Positions 46,688-55,564 of a stretch of 64,000 nt of DNA are shown piece after piece (the stretch's first letter is position 1; the number at the start of each line of letters is the position of its first letter). The position numbers and the translations under genes were made by a program. The DNA comes from Acuticoccus sp963704595. Its GTDB lineage: Bacteria; Pseudomonadota; Alphaproteobacteria; Rhizobiales; Amorphaceae. Location: assembly GCA_963704595.1 (NCBI GenBank), contig OY969922.1:2852001-2916000 (forward strand), in the 5' to 3' direction. The notes under the pieces are model-generated. The model saw only the letters and a list, made by a program, of their open reading frames with translations. It did not search any database and had not been told where the DNA came from.

Positions 46688-46740
46688 GGCCGCTTGCGCG
46701 GCCCGCATAAACGGAAAAGGGCCGCTTGCGCGGCCCTCCG
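46688..46740. repeat. Two tandem copies of a GGCCGC-TTGC-GCGGCC hairpin after xth
   Basis: GGCCGCTTGCGCGGCC occurs twice about 34 bases apart, each able to form a GC-rich stem with a TTGC loop; the second is extended to AGGGCCGC/GCGGCCCT and preceded by an A-run. They lie 20-70 bases after the xth stop and could stop transcription from both sides. Confidence 0.65.
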
Positions 46741-46785
46741 TGGAATGTTCGCGGACGGATCATGTCCGGCGAAGCACCCGACCGA

Positions 46786-46866
46786 TCAGCAAGATCCCAG
46801 AGGTTGCTCCAGAGTCCGCCGATTCGATCCAGACGTCGCCGTCCGCATTAGAATCCCACTCGACAT
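46786..46866 (-). CDS. Candidate micro-ORF (26 residues) with an ideal Shine-Dalgarno sequence
   Basis: A 26-residue reading frame starts at ATG 46866 with sequence MSSGILMRTATSGSN..., ending QPLGSC. I do not recognise it. The only strong evidence is the ribosome-binding site: AAAGGAGGTGATCCA directly before the ATG complements the whole conserved 3' tail of 16S rRNA, with seven bases between GGAGG and ATG. Another frame of the same DNA reads VEWDSNADGDVWIESADSG... to a stop at 46760; it looks more protein-like but would need one base added after the ATG. Both options are open. The gene is divergent from the EAL protein gene. Confidence 0.45.
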   Translation of the reverse strand: MSSGILMRTATSGSNRRTLEQPLGSC

Positions 46867-46882
46867 TGGATCACCTCCTTTC
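46867..46882 (-). promoter_or_regulatory. Extended Shine-Dalgarno, full complement of the 16S rRNA 3' end
   Basis: On the minus strand this reads GAAAGGAGGTGATCCA and is followed at once by ATG. The plus strand equals the universal 16S tail TGGATCACCTCCTTTC; no other 16S sequence surrounds it, so it is a ribosome-binding site, not an rRNA fragment. Confidence 0.7.
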
Positions 46883-47161
46883 GATGCGTTGAACACGGCT
46901 ACAAGGTTGCCATGATTCGCGCGAACTTCAAGCCGATTGCGCCGCTCTGACGCGCTGCCACACAAGCCTGCGGCCATCGAGACACACCTAACCCCGCCAC
47001 AGCAGCCACACGCTGCTTCCGGCGGTCGGTCGTGTGCCGGAGACAGACCGCTCGTGCGGACCAATTTCCTGATATATGCTCAGGAATGCGATTCCCGTGA
47101 TACCGTCACGGCCTGTGTTGGCCGTTCCGCTCCCGGTCACTTTGAAGACGGACGATCCTTC

Positions 47162-48763
47162 ATGAACTTGCGGCGCCTGCGCATCATTGCGATTGCCGTT
47201 GCGCTGGCGCTCGTCGGAGCCGTCCTCCCCCTTGGCGCCATGTCCTACGTCTCGTGGCGCAGCGCCGTCGGCGGCGCGGAGGAGATGCTGAACGACATCG
47301 CAGCCGATCTTCTCCTGCGCGCCGAGGCCACGATCGAATCGGTCGGCACCGCGCTCGTCGACCTCAACAATTATGGCGGCGAGACCTGCACCGATGGTCA
47401 CATCGGGCTGATGCGCCACGTCACCGCCCGAACTCCGGCGATCTACGAACTCTACTACGTCGAGGGGGATGCGATCCGCTGCACGCCGTGGAGCCGCACC
47501 TTCGAGGGTCTCGCCCTCGGCAACCCGAAGTTCGTCACGGCCGGCGGTCTCGAGATCTTCCAGTATCCGCGGCCCGATAGCGGGACCGGCGCGGAAGACA
47601 GGGCGCCGCTGGTTCTGGTGCGGGACGGCAGCTACATCGCGGTCGTCGACCCCAACCGCTTCGTCGATGTGCTGGGTTCGCACGCCACCACGCTAGTTCT
47701 CGGCACGGAAGGCGGCGAGATCCTCAGCGTCAGCGGCGATCTCGGCAAGGTGCCGCTCCAGGTCCTCACCTTGCCGCCCGCCGCGGGCGTTTCGGAGGGC
47801 TATATCTACGCCACGGCCCACAAGGCGCGTCTCACCGCCCTCGCCGCCCGGCCCCTCGCCAGCATCCAGACGGCCATCCGCCGCGAGCAGCTCCAGCTCC
47901 TCCCCTGGGGCGCGTTCATCGCACTGTTCGTGATCGGGCTCACCGTCTGGGTCCTCCGGCGCCAGCTCTCGCCCGAGACCGAGATGCTGACCGCGATCCG
48001 CAACGGCGAGCTCATCGTCCATTACCAGCCGCTGGTAGACCTCCAGAGCGGCCGCTGCATCGGCGCGGAGGCCCTGGTGCGGTGGCGGCGGCGCGACGGG
48101 CGGGTTATCCCGCCCGACATGTTCATCCCCTTCGCCGAGGCGCACGGGGTGATCTCGGCGATCACCGACTCCGTGATCGACACCGTCGTGCGTGAACTCA
48201 AACGCTTCCTGAGGACCGACCCCGAACTCCACATCGCCATCAACCTCGGCGCCCGCGACATCGAGGGCGCCCGCGTTCTCAACGTTGTCGAAAAGGCTCT
48301 GACGAAAAGCGGTATCCGCAACGAGCAGATCTGGCTCGAGGTGACCGAGCGCGCCTTCCTCGACACCGAGATCGCGAAAGCCGGCCTCGAGGAGGCGCGG
48401 GCGCGCCGGCACACCATCGCGATCGACGATTTCGGCACCGGCTATTCGAGCCTTGCCCATCTCCAGAACCTGCCGCTCGACGTCCTGAAGATCGACAAGG
48501 CGTTCGTCGACACCATCGGCTACGACGCTGTCACCAGCGTGGTGACGCCGCACATCATCGCCCTCGCCAAGACGCTCAACCTGAGGATCGTCGCCGAGGG
48601 GATCACGACCGAAGAGCAGGCCTCCTACCTGCGCGAGGCGGGCGTGGAGTACGGCCAGGGCTACCTCTTCGGAAAGCCGATGCCGGCGCGCGAATTCATC
48701 GCGTTCGCCGTCAGGTCGCGGGCGGGTCGCGGCCGGCGGGGAGTTCCCGCCAACGCCGCCTGA
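47162..48763 (+). CDS. CSS-motif/EAL-domain c-di-GMP phosphodiesterase
   Basis: A 533-residue membrane protein. Transmembrane segments at about residues 7-29 and 245-265 flank a periplasmic sensor with cysteines near 75 (GGETCTDG) and 106 (AIRCTPWSR), the pattern of redox-sensing CSS-motif domains. The C-terminal EAL domain is complete: EALVRW (about 304), NLGARDIEG, EVTERAF, DDFGTGYSS (about 421), KIDKAFVD and a late EGITTEEQ Glu. Active-site residues for c-di-GMP hydrolysis are retained. No GGDEF domain is present. ATG 47162 is chosen because it directly precedes the first helix; an upstream in-frame extension to 46937 has no support. Confidence 0.9.
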   Translation: MNLRRLRIIAIAVALALVGAVLPLGAMSYVSWRSAVGGAEEMLNDIAADLLLRAEATIESVGTALVDLNNYGGETCTDGHIGLMRHVTARTPAIYELYYVEGDAIRCTPWSRTFEGLALGNPKFVTAGGLEIFQYPRPDSGTGAEDRAPLVLVRDGSYIAVVDPNRFVDVLGSHATTLVLGTEGGEILSVSGDLGKVPLQVLTLPPAAGVSEGYIYATAHKARLTALAARPLASIQTAIRREQLQLLPWGAFIALFVIGLTVWVLRRQLSPETEMLTAIRNGELIVHYQPLVDLQSGRCIGAEALVRWRRRDGRVIPPDMFIPFAEAHGVISAITDSVIDTVVRELKRFLRTDPELHIAINLGARDIEGARVLNVVEKALTKSGIRNEQIWLEVTERAFLDTEIAKAGLEEARARRHTIAIDDFGTGYSSLAHLQNLPLDVLKIDKAFVDTIGYDAVTSVVTPHIIALAKTLNLRIVAEGITTEEQASYLREAGVEYGQGYLFGKPMPAREFIAFAVRSRAGRGRRGVPANAA

Positions 48764-48777
48764 GATCGGCCGCCTCT

Positions 48778-50577
<1,800 letters not shown>

Positions 50578-50690
50578 ATGAGCCTCCCTGCTCAGGCAAT
50601 GGAGACCCAGTTCGGCGGGCAAAGAAGGCTTGAGGCTTCGGCTCTGCTGGCGGGCCGGTCGCGAACGAACGAGCCCTTCTCGAAGCGCAC

Positions 50691-50802
50691 ACCATCCCTA
50701 CGCCAGTATGAACTGGATCAGGTTCATCGGGTCACTGCGCTTGTCCGGCATCGTGCCGGCCCAGCAGAATCTCAGCCCCTTGTCGGGACCCCCCAGGTGA
50801 GC
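50691..50802 (-). promoter_or_regulatory. TPP riboswitch (THI box) upstream of thiC
   Basis: The minus strand contains the conserved GGGGGTCCC...AAGGGGCTGAGAT arm and, about 45 bases later, GACCCGATGAACCTGATC followed by GGCGTAGGGA, the two sides of the THI-box pocket. The aptamer ends some 110 bases before the thiC start. Bound thiamine pyrophosphate should shut off thiC expression, most likely by hiding its ribosome-binding site. Confidence 0.93.
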
Positions 50803-50832
50803 CTCGATGATCGGCTCCTGCCCCGCCGCTTG

Positions 50833-51009
50833 TCAATCACCGTCCGGCGCATCGGCCTTCCGCGCCCGCCGCAGGTCGCCCTTGCACCGCTCCGAGCACG
50901 TCTTCACGCTCTCCCAATCGCGCGCCCACTTCTTGCGCCATGCGAACGGGCGCCCGCAGCCGGCGCAGATCTTCTGCGGCAGGTCGGCCTTCTCAACGCG
51001 CTTGGCCAT
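50833..51009 (-). CDS. DUF2256 zinc-ribbon-like small protein
   Basis: A 58-residue protein starting MAKRVEKADLPQKICAGCGRPF with a second cysteine pair in VKTCSERCKGDL. Together with WRKKWARDWE this is the DUF2256 signature. The four cysteines probably bind zinc. The ATG overlaps the stop of the photolyase gene by one base, so the two are co-translated. The family is often found beside iron-sulfur cryptochromes/photolyases; no function is known. Confidence 0.88.
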   Translation of the reverse strand: MAKRVEKADLPQKICAGCGRPFAWRKKWARDWESVKTCSERCKGDLRRARKADAPDGD

Positions 51010-52538
51010 CAGAGGCTCTCAAGGAAGTCGGCGGCGCTCTTTGCGATTCGCTTGCGCTCCTCCACGTCGAAGTTGTCCCACGTGCGGACCATCTGCTTCA
51101 TCCGCGGATTGCCGCCGATCTTGTCGCGGCTCCGCGCGATGAAATCCCAGTAGAGCGCGTTGAAGGGGCATGCGTCCGGCCCCGTCCGCTGCTTCACGTC
51201 GAACCGGCAGTTGCCGCAGTAGTCCGACATGCGGTTGATGTACGCTCCGCTCGCAGCATACGGCTTGGAGCCGAGGAGCCCGCCATCGGCGAACTGGCTC
51301 ATGCCGATGGTGTTGGGCATCTCCACCCACTCGTAGGCGTCCGCGTAAACGCACAGATACCACTCGTGCACCTCGGCCGGGTCGACGCCCGCCAGCATCG
51401 CGAAGTTGCCCGTCACCATCAGCCGCTGGATGTGGTGGGCGTAGGCATTGGCCTTCGTCTGGCCGATCGCCTCGGCGAGGCAGTGCATGTCCGTCTCGCC
51501 GGTCCAGTAGAACCAGGGGAGCGGGCGCTTGTGGCCGAAGAAGTTGCTGGTCTCATATCCCGGCATCTTCAGCCAGTAGATCCCGCGGACGTATTCGCGC
51601 CAGCCGATGATCTGGCGGATGAAACCCTCCGCGGCGTTGAGCGGCACATCGCCCGCCCGCCACGCATCCTCCACCGCGGCGCACACCTTCAGCGGATCAA
51701 GCAGGCCGGCGTTGAGGTACATCGAGATGACGGCGTGGTAGAGGTAGGGCTCGCCCGTCAGCATCGCGTCCTGATAGTCGCCGAACCGGGGCAGCGCCTT
51801 GTCGACGAATGCCGCGAACGCCGCCTCCGCGTCTGCGCGCGTCACCGCGAAGACGAACGGCTCGAGGTCGCCGAAATGGTTGTCGAACCGCGCCGCCACC
51901 AGCTCCAGCACTTCGCGCGTAATCTCGTTCGGCGCGTATTCTGCCGGGCGGGGCATGAAGAGGTCGGTCTTCGCGGGCTTGCGGTTGTCGTGGTCGAAAT
52001 TCCACTTGCCGCCGGCGGGCTCGCTGCCGTCCATCAGAAGGCCGGTCTTCCTGCGCATCTCGCGGTAAAAATACTCCATCCGCAGCGCCTTGCGCCCGTC
52101 CGCCCAAGCGGCGAACGCGTCGATGGAGGAAAGGAAGCGGTCGTCGGGCAGAATGTCGACGGGCAGCGAGAACCGCGCCTCCCAGCCCTTCATCATCTCC
52201 GCAACGCGCCACTCCCCGGCCTCGGTGACGACGACCCGCTCCGGCTTCAGCGCCCTCACCGCCCGCTCAACCTCGCCCGTGAAGCTGCCGGTATTGCCGT
52301 CGGCATCCAGCGTGACGTAGTCGACCTGCCAGCCCTCGCTCCGCAGCTCGTCGGCGAAGTGACGCATCGCGGCGAACAGGAACGCGATCTTCTTCTTGTG
52401 ATGGCGGACGTAGGTGGCTTCGTCCTGGACCTCCGCCATCAGCACCCGGTCGCGCTTGGGGTCGCCGGCGGCAAGGCTCGACAGCCCCGGCGTCAACTGA
52501 TCACCGAGGACGAGAATGAGATTGCGCAGGCGTGTCAT
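51009..52538 (-). CDS. Iron-sulfur bacterial cryptochrome/(6-4) photolyase
   Basis: A 509-residue flavoprotein of the FeS-BCP group (PhrB type). The N-terminal Rossmann domain begins LILVLGDQLTPGL. The FAD-binding helical domain includes GFIRQIIGWREYVRGIYW. Four cysteines fit the 4Fe-4S cluster: one in TDMHCLAEAI (about 352), two in YCGNCRFD (about 442-445) and one in DACPFN (about 457). Enzymes of this group repair UV (6-4) lesions or sense light and carry FAD plus a lumazine antenna. ATG 52538 is chosen over an upstream ATG because the conserved strand follows directly. Confidence 0.9.
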   Translation of the reverse strand: MTRLRNLILVLGDQLTPGLSSLAAGDPKRDRVLMAEVQDEATYVRHHKKKIAFLFAAMRHFADELRSEGWQVDYVTLDADGNTGSFTGEVERAVRALKPERVVVTEAGEWRVAEMMKGWEARFSLPVDILPDDRFLSSIDAFAAWADGRKALRMEYFYREMRRKTGLLMDGSEPAGGKWNFDHDNRKPAKTDLFMPRPAEYAPNEITREVLELVAARFDNHFGDLEPFVFAVTRADAEAAFAAFVDKALPRFGDYQDAMLTGEPYLYHAVISMYLNAGLLDPLKVCAAVEDAWRAGDVPLNAAEGFIRQIIGWREYVRGIYWLKMPGYETSNFFGHKRPLPWFYWTGETDMHCLAEAIGQTKANAYAHHIQRLMVTGNFAMLAGVDPAEVHEWYLCVYADAYEWVEMPNTIGMSQFADGGLLGSKPYAASGAYINRMSDYCGNCRFDVKQRTGPDACPFNALYWDFIARSRDKIGGNPRMKQMVRTWDNFDVEERKRIAKSAADFLESL

Positions 52539-52652
52539 GGGGCGAAGCCGGCCCGCCGGCCGGGGCAATTCTTAGGCGCTGAGATCATGCCGCAAGATTT
52601 GCCCGCCGGCAGCCCGGCGCCAAGGGCCGGGCCCTGTGACGTGAGATCGCGC

Positions 52653-53450
52653 TCAGCGCCGGGCGACGGCGATCAGCGCGGTCGATGGCACCGGCAGGGT
52701 CCGCCGGCCAGCTGCAATCCGCCGGACCTCGGCCACCACTGCCGCCTTCTCGGCGCCGTCGAGGCTCGTCCAGTCGGGCGACATGCCGAACAGCGTGTCG
52801 GGCTCGTCAAGCGCGGCCACGTCGAGCTCGTAGTCGTGGGTGACGGGCTCGATCTCGGGGTCCCGGTAGCCGGCGGCGACAAGTTCGCGCGCAAAGTCCG
52901 CCGGATCGCTGAGCGCGGTGACGGCCTCGGGCATCGTCATCCCCTGGCGGTCGGGAAACAGCGTTCGGCGCACCTCGCCGAGGAGTAGGAACGTCGCCGC
53001 GCCTTGCGATTGCCAGGTCGCGACCACGCCGACACCGCCCGGCCGCGTCACCCGCGCCATCTCGGCAAGGCCGCGACGCCAGTCGGGGAACATCATCACG
53101 CCGAAGATCGAGAACACCGCGTCGAACGCAGCGTCCGGCAGTGCCAGCGCCTGCCCGTCCATGACACGGGCTTCGACGTTGGGCGGCGCCACCGCCGCGA
53201 TCCGGGCGACCATGCCCGGCGAGAAATCCGTTGCGACGACGCGCGCGCCGCTCCGGGCCGCCGCTAGCGCCAAGGCGCCCGTGCCAGCCGCAACGTCCAG
53301 CACGTCGCTGTCCGGCCCCAGCGGGACGCGCGCCAGCGCCGCTACCGCAAAGCGCGAGGTGAACGGATGCGCCGTCTTCTCGTAGTGCCGGGCCGCCTCG
53401 TCCCAGTGGTCAGGGTTATCGAACTGCTGCATCACCACGCTCCGTTTCAT
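52653..53450 (-). CDS. Class I SAM-dependent methyltransferase (UbiE/Coq5-like)
   Basis: A 265-residue cytoplasmic protein. Motif I is VLDVAAGTGALALAAA (about residues 50-65). RVVATDFSPGMV, DGQALALPDAAFDAVFSIFG and MARVTRPGGVGVVATW follow, the normal order for this fold. The late part is divergent and gives no substrate clue. It is divergent from an Rrf2 regulator across a 67-bp gap. The ATG 53450 lies close to a small palindrome (53454-53464); MQQ at 53432 is another possible start. Confidence 0.82.
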   Translation of the reverse strand: MKRSVVMQQFDNPDHWDEAARHYEKTAHPFTSRFAVAALARVPLGPDSDVLDVAAGTGALALAAARSGARVVATDFSPGMVARIAAVAPPNVEARVMDGQALALPDAAFDAVFSIFGVMMFPDWRRGLAEMARVTRPGGVGVVATWQSQGAATFLLLGEVRRTLFPDRQGMTMPEAVTALSDPADFARELVAAGYRDPEIEPVTHDYELDVAALDEPDTLFGMSPDWTSLDGAEKAAVVAEVRRIAAGRRTLPVPSTALIAVARR

Positions 53451-53453
53451 GTA

Positions 53454-53464
53454 ACTTACGAAGT
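53454..53464. promoter_or_regulatory. Short palindrome ACTT-ACG-AAGT between the methyltransferase and Rrf2 genes
   Basis: ACTTACGAAGT is a perfect inverted repeat with a three-base centre, within an AT-rich patch of the divergent promoter region. It lies four bases upstream of the methyltransferase ATG. It could be the operator of the adjacent Rrf2 regulator. This is positional inference only. Confidence 0.35.
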
Positions 53465-53517
53465 ATCATGACATGGCGGAGCTTGCCTAGCCCCGGCCGT
53501 TGATGGAGGATTGCGCC

Positions 53518-53958
53518 GTGCGCAGCGACAGTCGCCTCTCCCGGATGCTCCACGTGCTTCTCCACATGGCGCGGCACGACGGCCCGATGACGTCGGACGC
53601 GATCGCGCGGATGCTCGGCACCAACCCCGTGGTGGTGCGTCGGACCATGGCGGGTTTGCGCGAGGCCGGCTACGTGCGGTCGGAAAAGGGCCACGGCGGC
53701 GGCTGGGCGATCGCGGCAGACCTCGAGACGGTGTCGCTGCTCGACGTTCACCGCGCCGTCGGCGGCCCGCACCTCTTCGCCATCGGCAACGAGCACCCGA
53801 ACCCCGACTGCGCGGTCGAGCGCGTCGTCAACGAAGCGGTGGCGGACGCGCTCAGCGAAGCCGAGGCACTGCTCGTCGCGCGGCTCGGGGCGGTGAGCCT
53901 CGCAGCCCTCGCCCGCGACTTTGACGCCAAATGCCGCGCGCCGGAAAAGGCCGGCTAA
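53518..53958 (+). CDS. Rrf2 family transcriptional regulator
   Basis: A 146-residue winged-helix regulator. The DNA-binding part is SRLSRMLHVLLHMARHDGPMTSDAIARMLGTNPVVVRR, followed by GYVRSEKGHGGGWAIA, the Rrf2 wing. Only one cysteine (HPNPDCAVE, about residue 100) lies where NsrR and IscR have three cluster ligands, so Fe-S sensing is doubtful. GTG 53518 is preferred: GGAGGA stands seven bases before it, whereas the in-frame ATG at 53500 overlaps that site. It may regulate the divergent methyltransferase gene. Confidence 0.87.
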   Translation: MRSDSRLSRMLHVLLHMARHDGPMTSDAIARMLGTNPVVVRRTMAGLREAGYVRSEKGHGGGWAIAADLETVSLLDVHRAVGGPHLFAIGNEHPNPDCAVERVVNEAVADALSEAEALLVARLGAVSLAALARDFDAKCRAPEKAG

Positions 53959-53982
53959 GCGGCCCGCTTCAGGCGCGCAGGA

Positions 53983-55530
53983 TCATTCCCACTCGATGGT
54001 GCCCGGCGGCTTGGACGTCACGTCGTAGACCACGCGGTTGACGCCGCGGACCTGGTTGACGATGCGGCTTGCCACCCGGGAGAGGAACATCGGGTCGAAG
54101 GGGTAGACGTCGGCGGTCATGCCGTCGGTGGAGGTTACGGCGCGCAGGGCGAGGACGTGCTCGTAGGTGCGGGCGTCGCCCATCACGCCGACGGTTTTTA
54201 CCGGCAGCAGCACCGCGAAGGCCTGCCAGATCTTGTCGTAGAGGCCGGCGGCGCGGATTTCCTCGATGTAGATCGCATCCGCCTTGCGCAGGACGTCGAG
54301 GCCCTCGGCGGTGATCTCGCCGGGGCAGCGGATCGCAAGGCCCGGCCCGGGGAACGGGTGGCGGCCGACGAACGTCTCGCCAAGGCCGAGCTCACGCCCG
54401 AGCGCCCGCACCTCGTCCTTGAAGAGGAGCCGAAGCGGCTCGACCAGTTTAAGCCCCATTCGCTCCGGCAGGCCGCCGACGTTGTGGTGCGACTTGATGG
54501 TGACGGAGGGGCCACCGGTCGCCGAGATGCTCTCGATCACGTCCGGGTAGAGCGTGCCCTGGGCGAGGAAATCGCCGCCGACGGCCTTGGCCTCCTTCTC
54601 GAACACCTCGACGAAGACGCGGCCGATGATCTTGCGCTTCTGCTCGGGGTCGGTGACGCCGGAAAGCTCGGACAGGAAGGCATTCGAGGCATCAACCTTG
54701 TTGAACACCACGTCGTTGCGGCCGGCGAACATCGCCTCCACTTCCGCCGCCTCGTTCTGGCGCAGGAGGCCGTGGTCGACGAAGATGCAGGTGAGCTGGT
54801 CGCCGATGGCCTCGGCAATCAGGACGGCGGTCACGGTGGAATCGACGCCGCCCGAAAGGCCGCAGATCACCTTGCCGTCGCCGACCTGTTCGCGGATGCG
54901 CGCCACCGCCTCTTCGCGGAAGGCGGCCATGGTCCAGTCGCCGGTTGCGCCCGCGATGCGGCGGACGAAGTTCTCGATCAGGCGCGCGCCGTCGGGAGTG
55001 TGGACCACCTCGGGGTGGAACATCAGGCCGTAGGCGCGGCGCTCCTCGTTGGCGATCAGTGCGAAGGGAGCGCCGGCGGAGCGGGCGATGACCTCGAAGC
55101 CGGGGGCGGGCTCGACCACGCGGTCGCCGTGGCTCATCCACACGGTGTGGCTCTCGCCGGGGGCCCAGACGCCCTCGATCAGCGGGCTCGTGCCGATCAC
55201 CTCGACCTCCGCACGGCCGAACTCGCGGTGGTCGTCGGCCTCGGCGCGGCCGCCCATCTGCGTGGTCATCGTCATCTGGCCGTAGCAGATGCCGAGGACC
55301 GGAACGTCTGCGTCGATGATCTCCTGCGGGGCGCGGGGGCTGCCTTCGAGGTGGGTGGAGCCCGGCCCGCCGGAGAAGATCACGCCGCGCGGCTTGGTGC
55401 GGCGGAAGGCTTCGCCGGCTTCGGAGAACGGGGCGATGACGGAAAAGACGCCGGCCTCGCGCACCCGCCGCGCGATGAGCTGCGTCACCTGGCTTCCGAA
55501 ATCGACGATCAGGATGGTGTCGTGGCTCAT
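53983..55530 (-). CDS. guaA: GMP synthase (glutamine-hydrolysing)
   Basis: A 515-residue two-domain enzyme converting XMP to GMP. The class I amidotransferase domain has the catalytic Cys in VLGICYGQM (about residue 82) and the His/Glu in LMFHPEVVHT. The ATP-pyrophosphatase P-loop GLSGGVDST is near 225. The C-terminus ends with the family tail PPGTIEWE. It lies downstream of guaB and rsmB on the same strand, bringing two guanine-nucleotide steps together. Confidence 0.97.
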   Translation of the reverse strand: MSHDTILIVDFGSQVTQLIARRVREAGVFSVIAPFSEAGEAFRRTKPRGVIFSGGPGSTHLEGSPRAPQEIIDADVPVLGICYGQMTMTTQMGGRAEADDHREFGRAEVEVIGTSPLIEGVWAPGESHTVWMSHGDRVVEPAPGFEVIARSAGAPFALIANEERRAYGLMFHPEVVHTPDGARLIENFVRRIAGATGDWTMAAFREEAVARIREQVGDGKVICGLSGGVDSTVTAVLIAEAIGDQLTCIFVDHGLLRQNEAAEVEAMFAGRNDVVFNKVDASNAFLSELSGVTDPEQKRKIIGRVFVEVFEKEAKAVGGDFLAQGTLYPDVIESISATGGPSVTIKSHHNVGGLPERMGLKLVEPLRLLFKDEVRALGRELGLGETFVGRHPFPGPGLAIRCPGEITAEGLDVLRKADAIYIEEIRAAGLYDKIWQAFAVLLPVKTVGVMGDARTYEHVLALRAVTSTDGMTADVYPFDPMFLSRVASRIVNQVRGVNRVVYDVTSKPPGTIEWE

Positions 55531-55564
55531 CGGTTTCCCTTGGGCGTGTTGGCGGTGGCGCGGA

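Noticed and set aside
46867..46882. A remnant of a 16S rRNA gene (TGGATCACCTCCTTTC)
   Set aside because: Only the last 16 bases match and flanking sequence does not resemble rRNA. The position right before an ATG on the other strand explains it as a ribosome-binding site.
46675..46915. Three overlapping plus-strand short frames between xth and the EAL gene
   Set aside because: They read through duplicated hairpins, have no ribosome-binding sites and no protein-like composition.
50578..50622. Longer thiC start giving an N-terminal extension
   Set aside because: The extension has no family match, and the TTG at 50577 directly follows GGGAGG.
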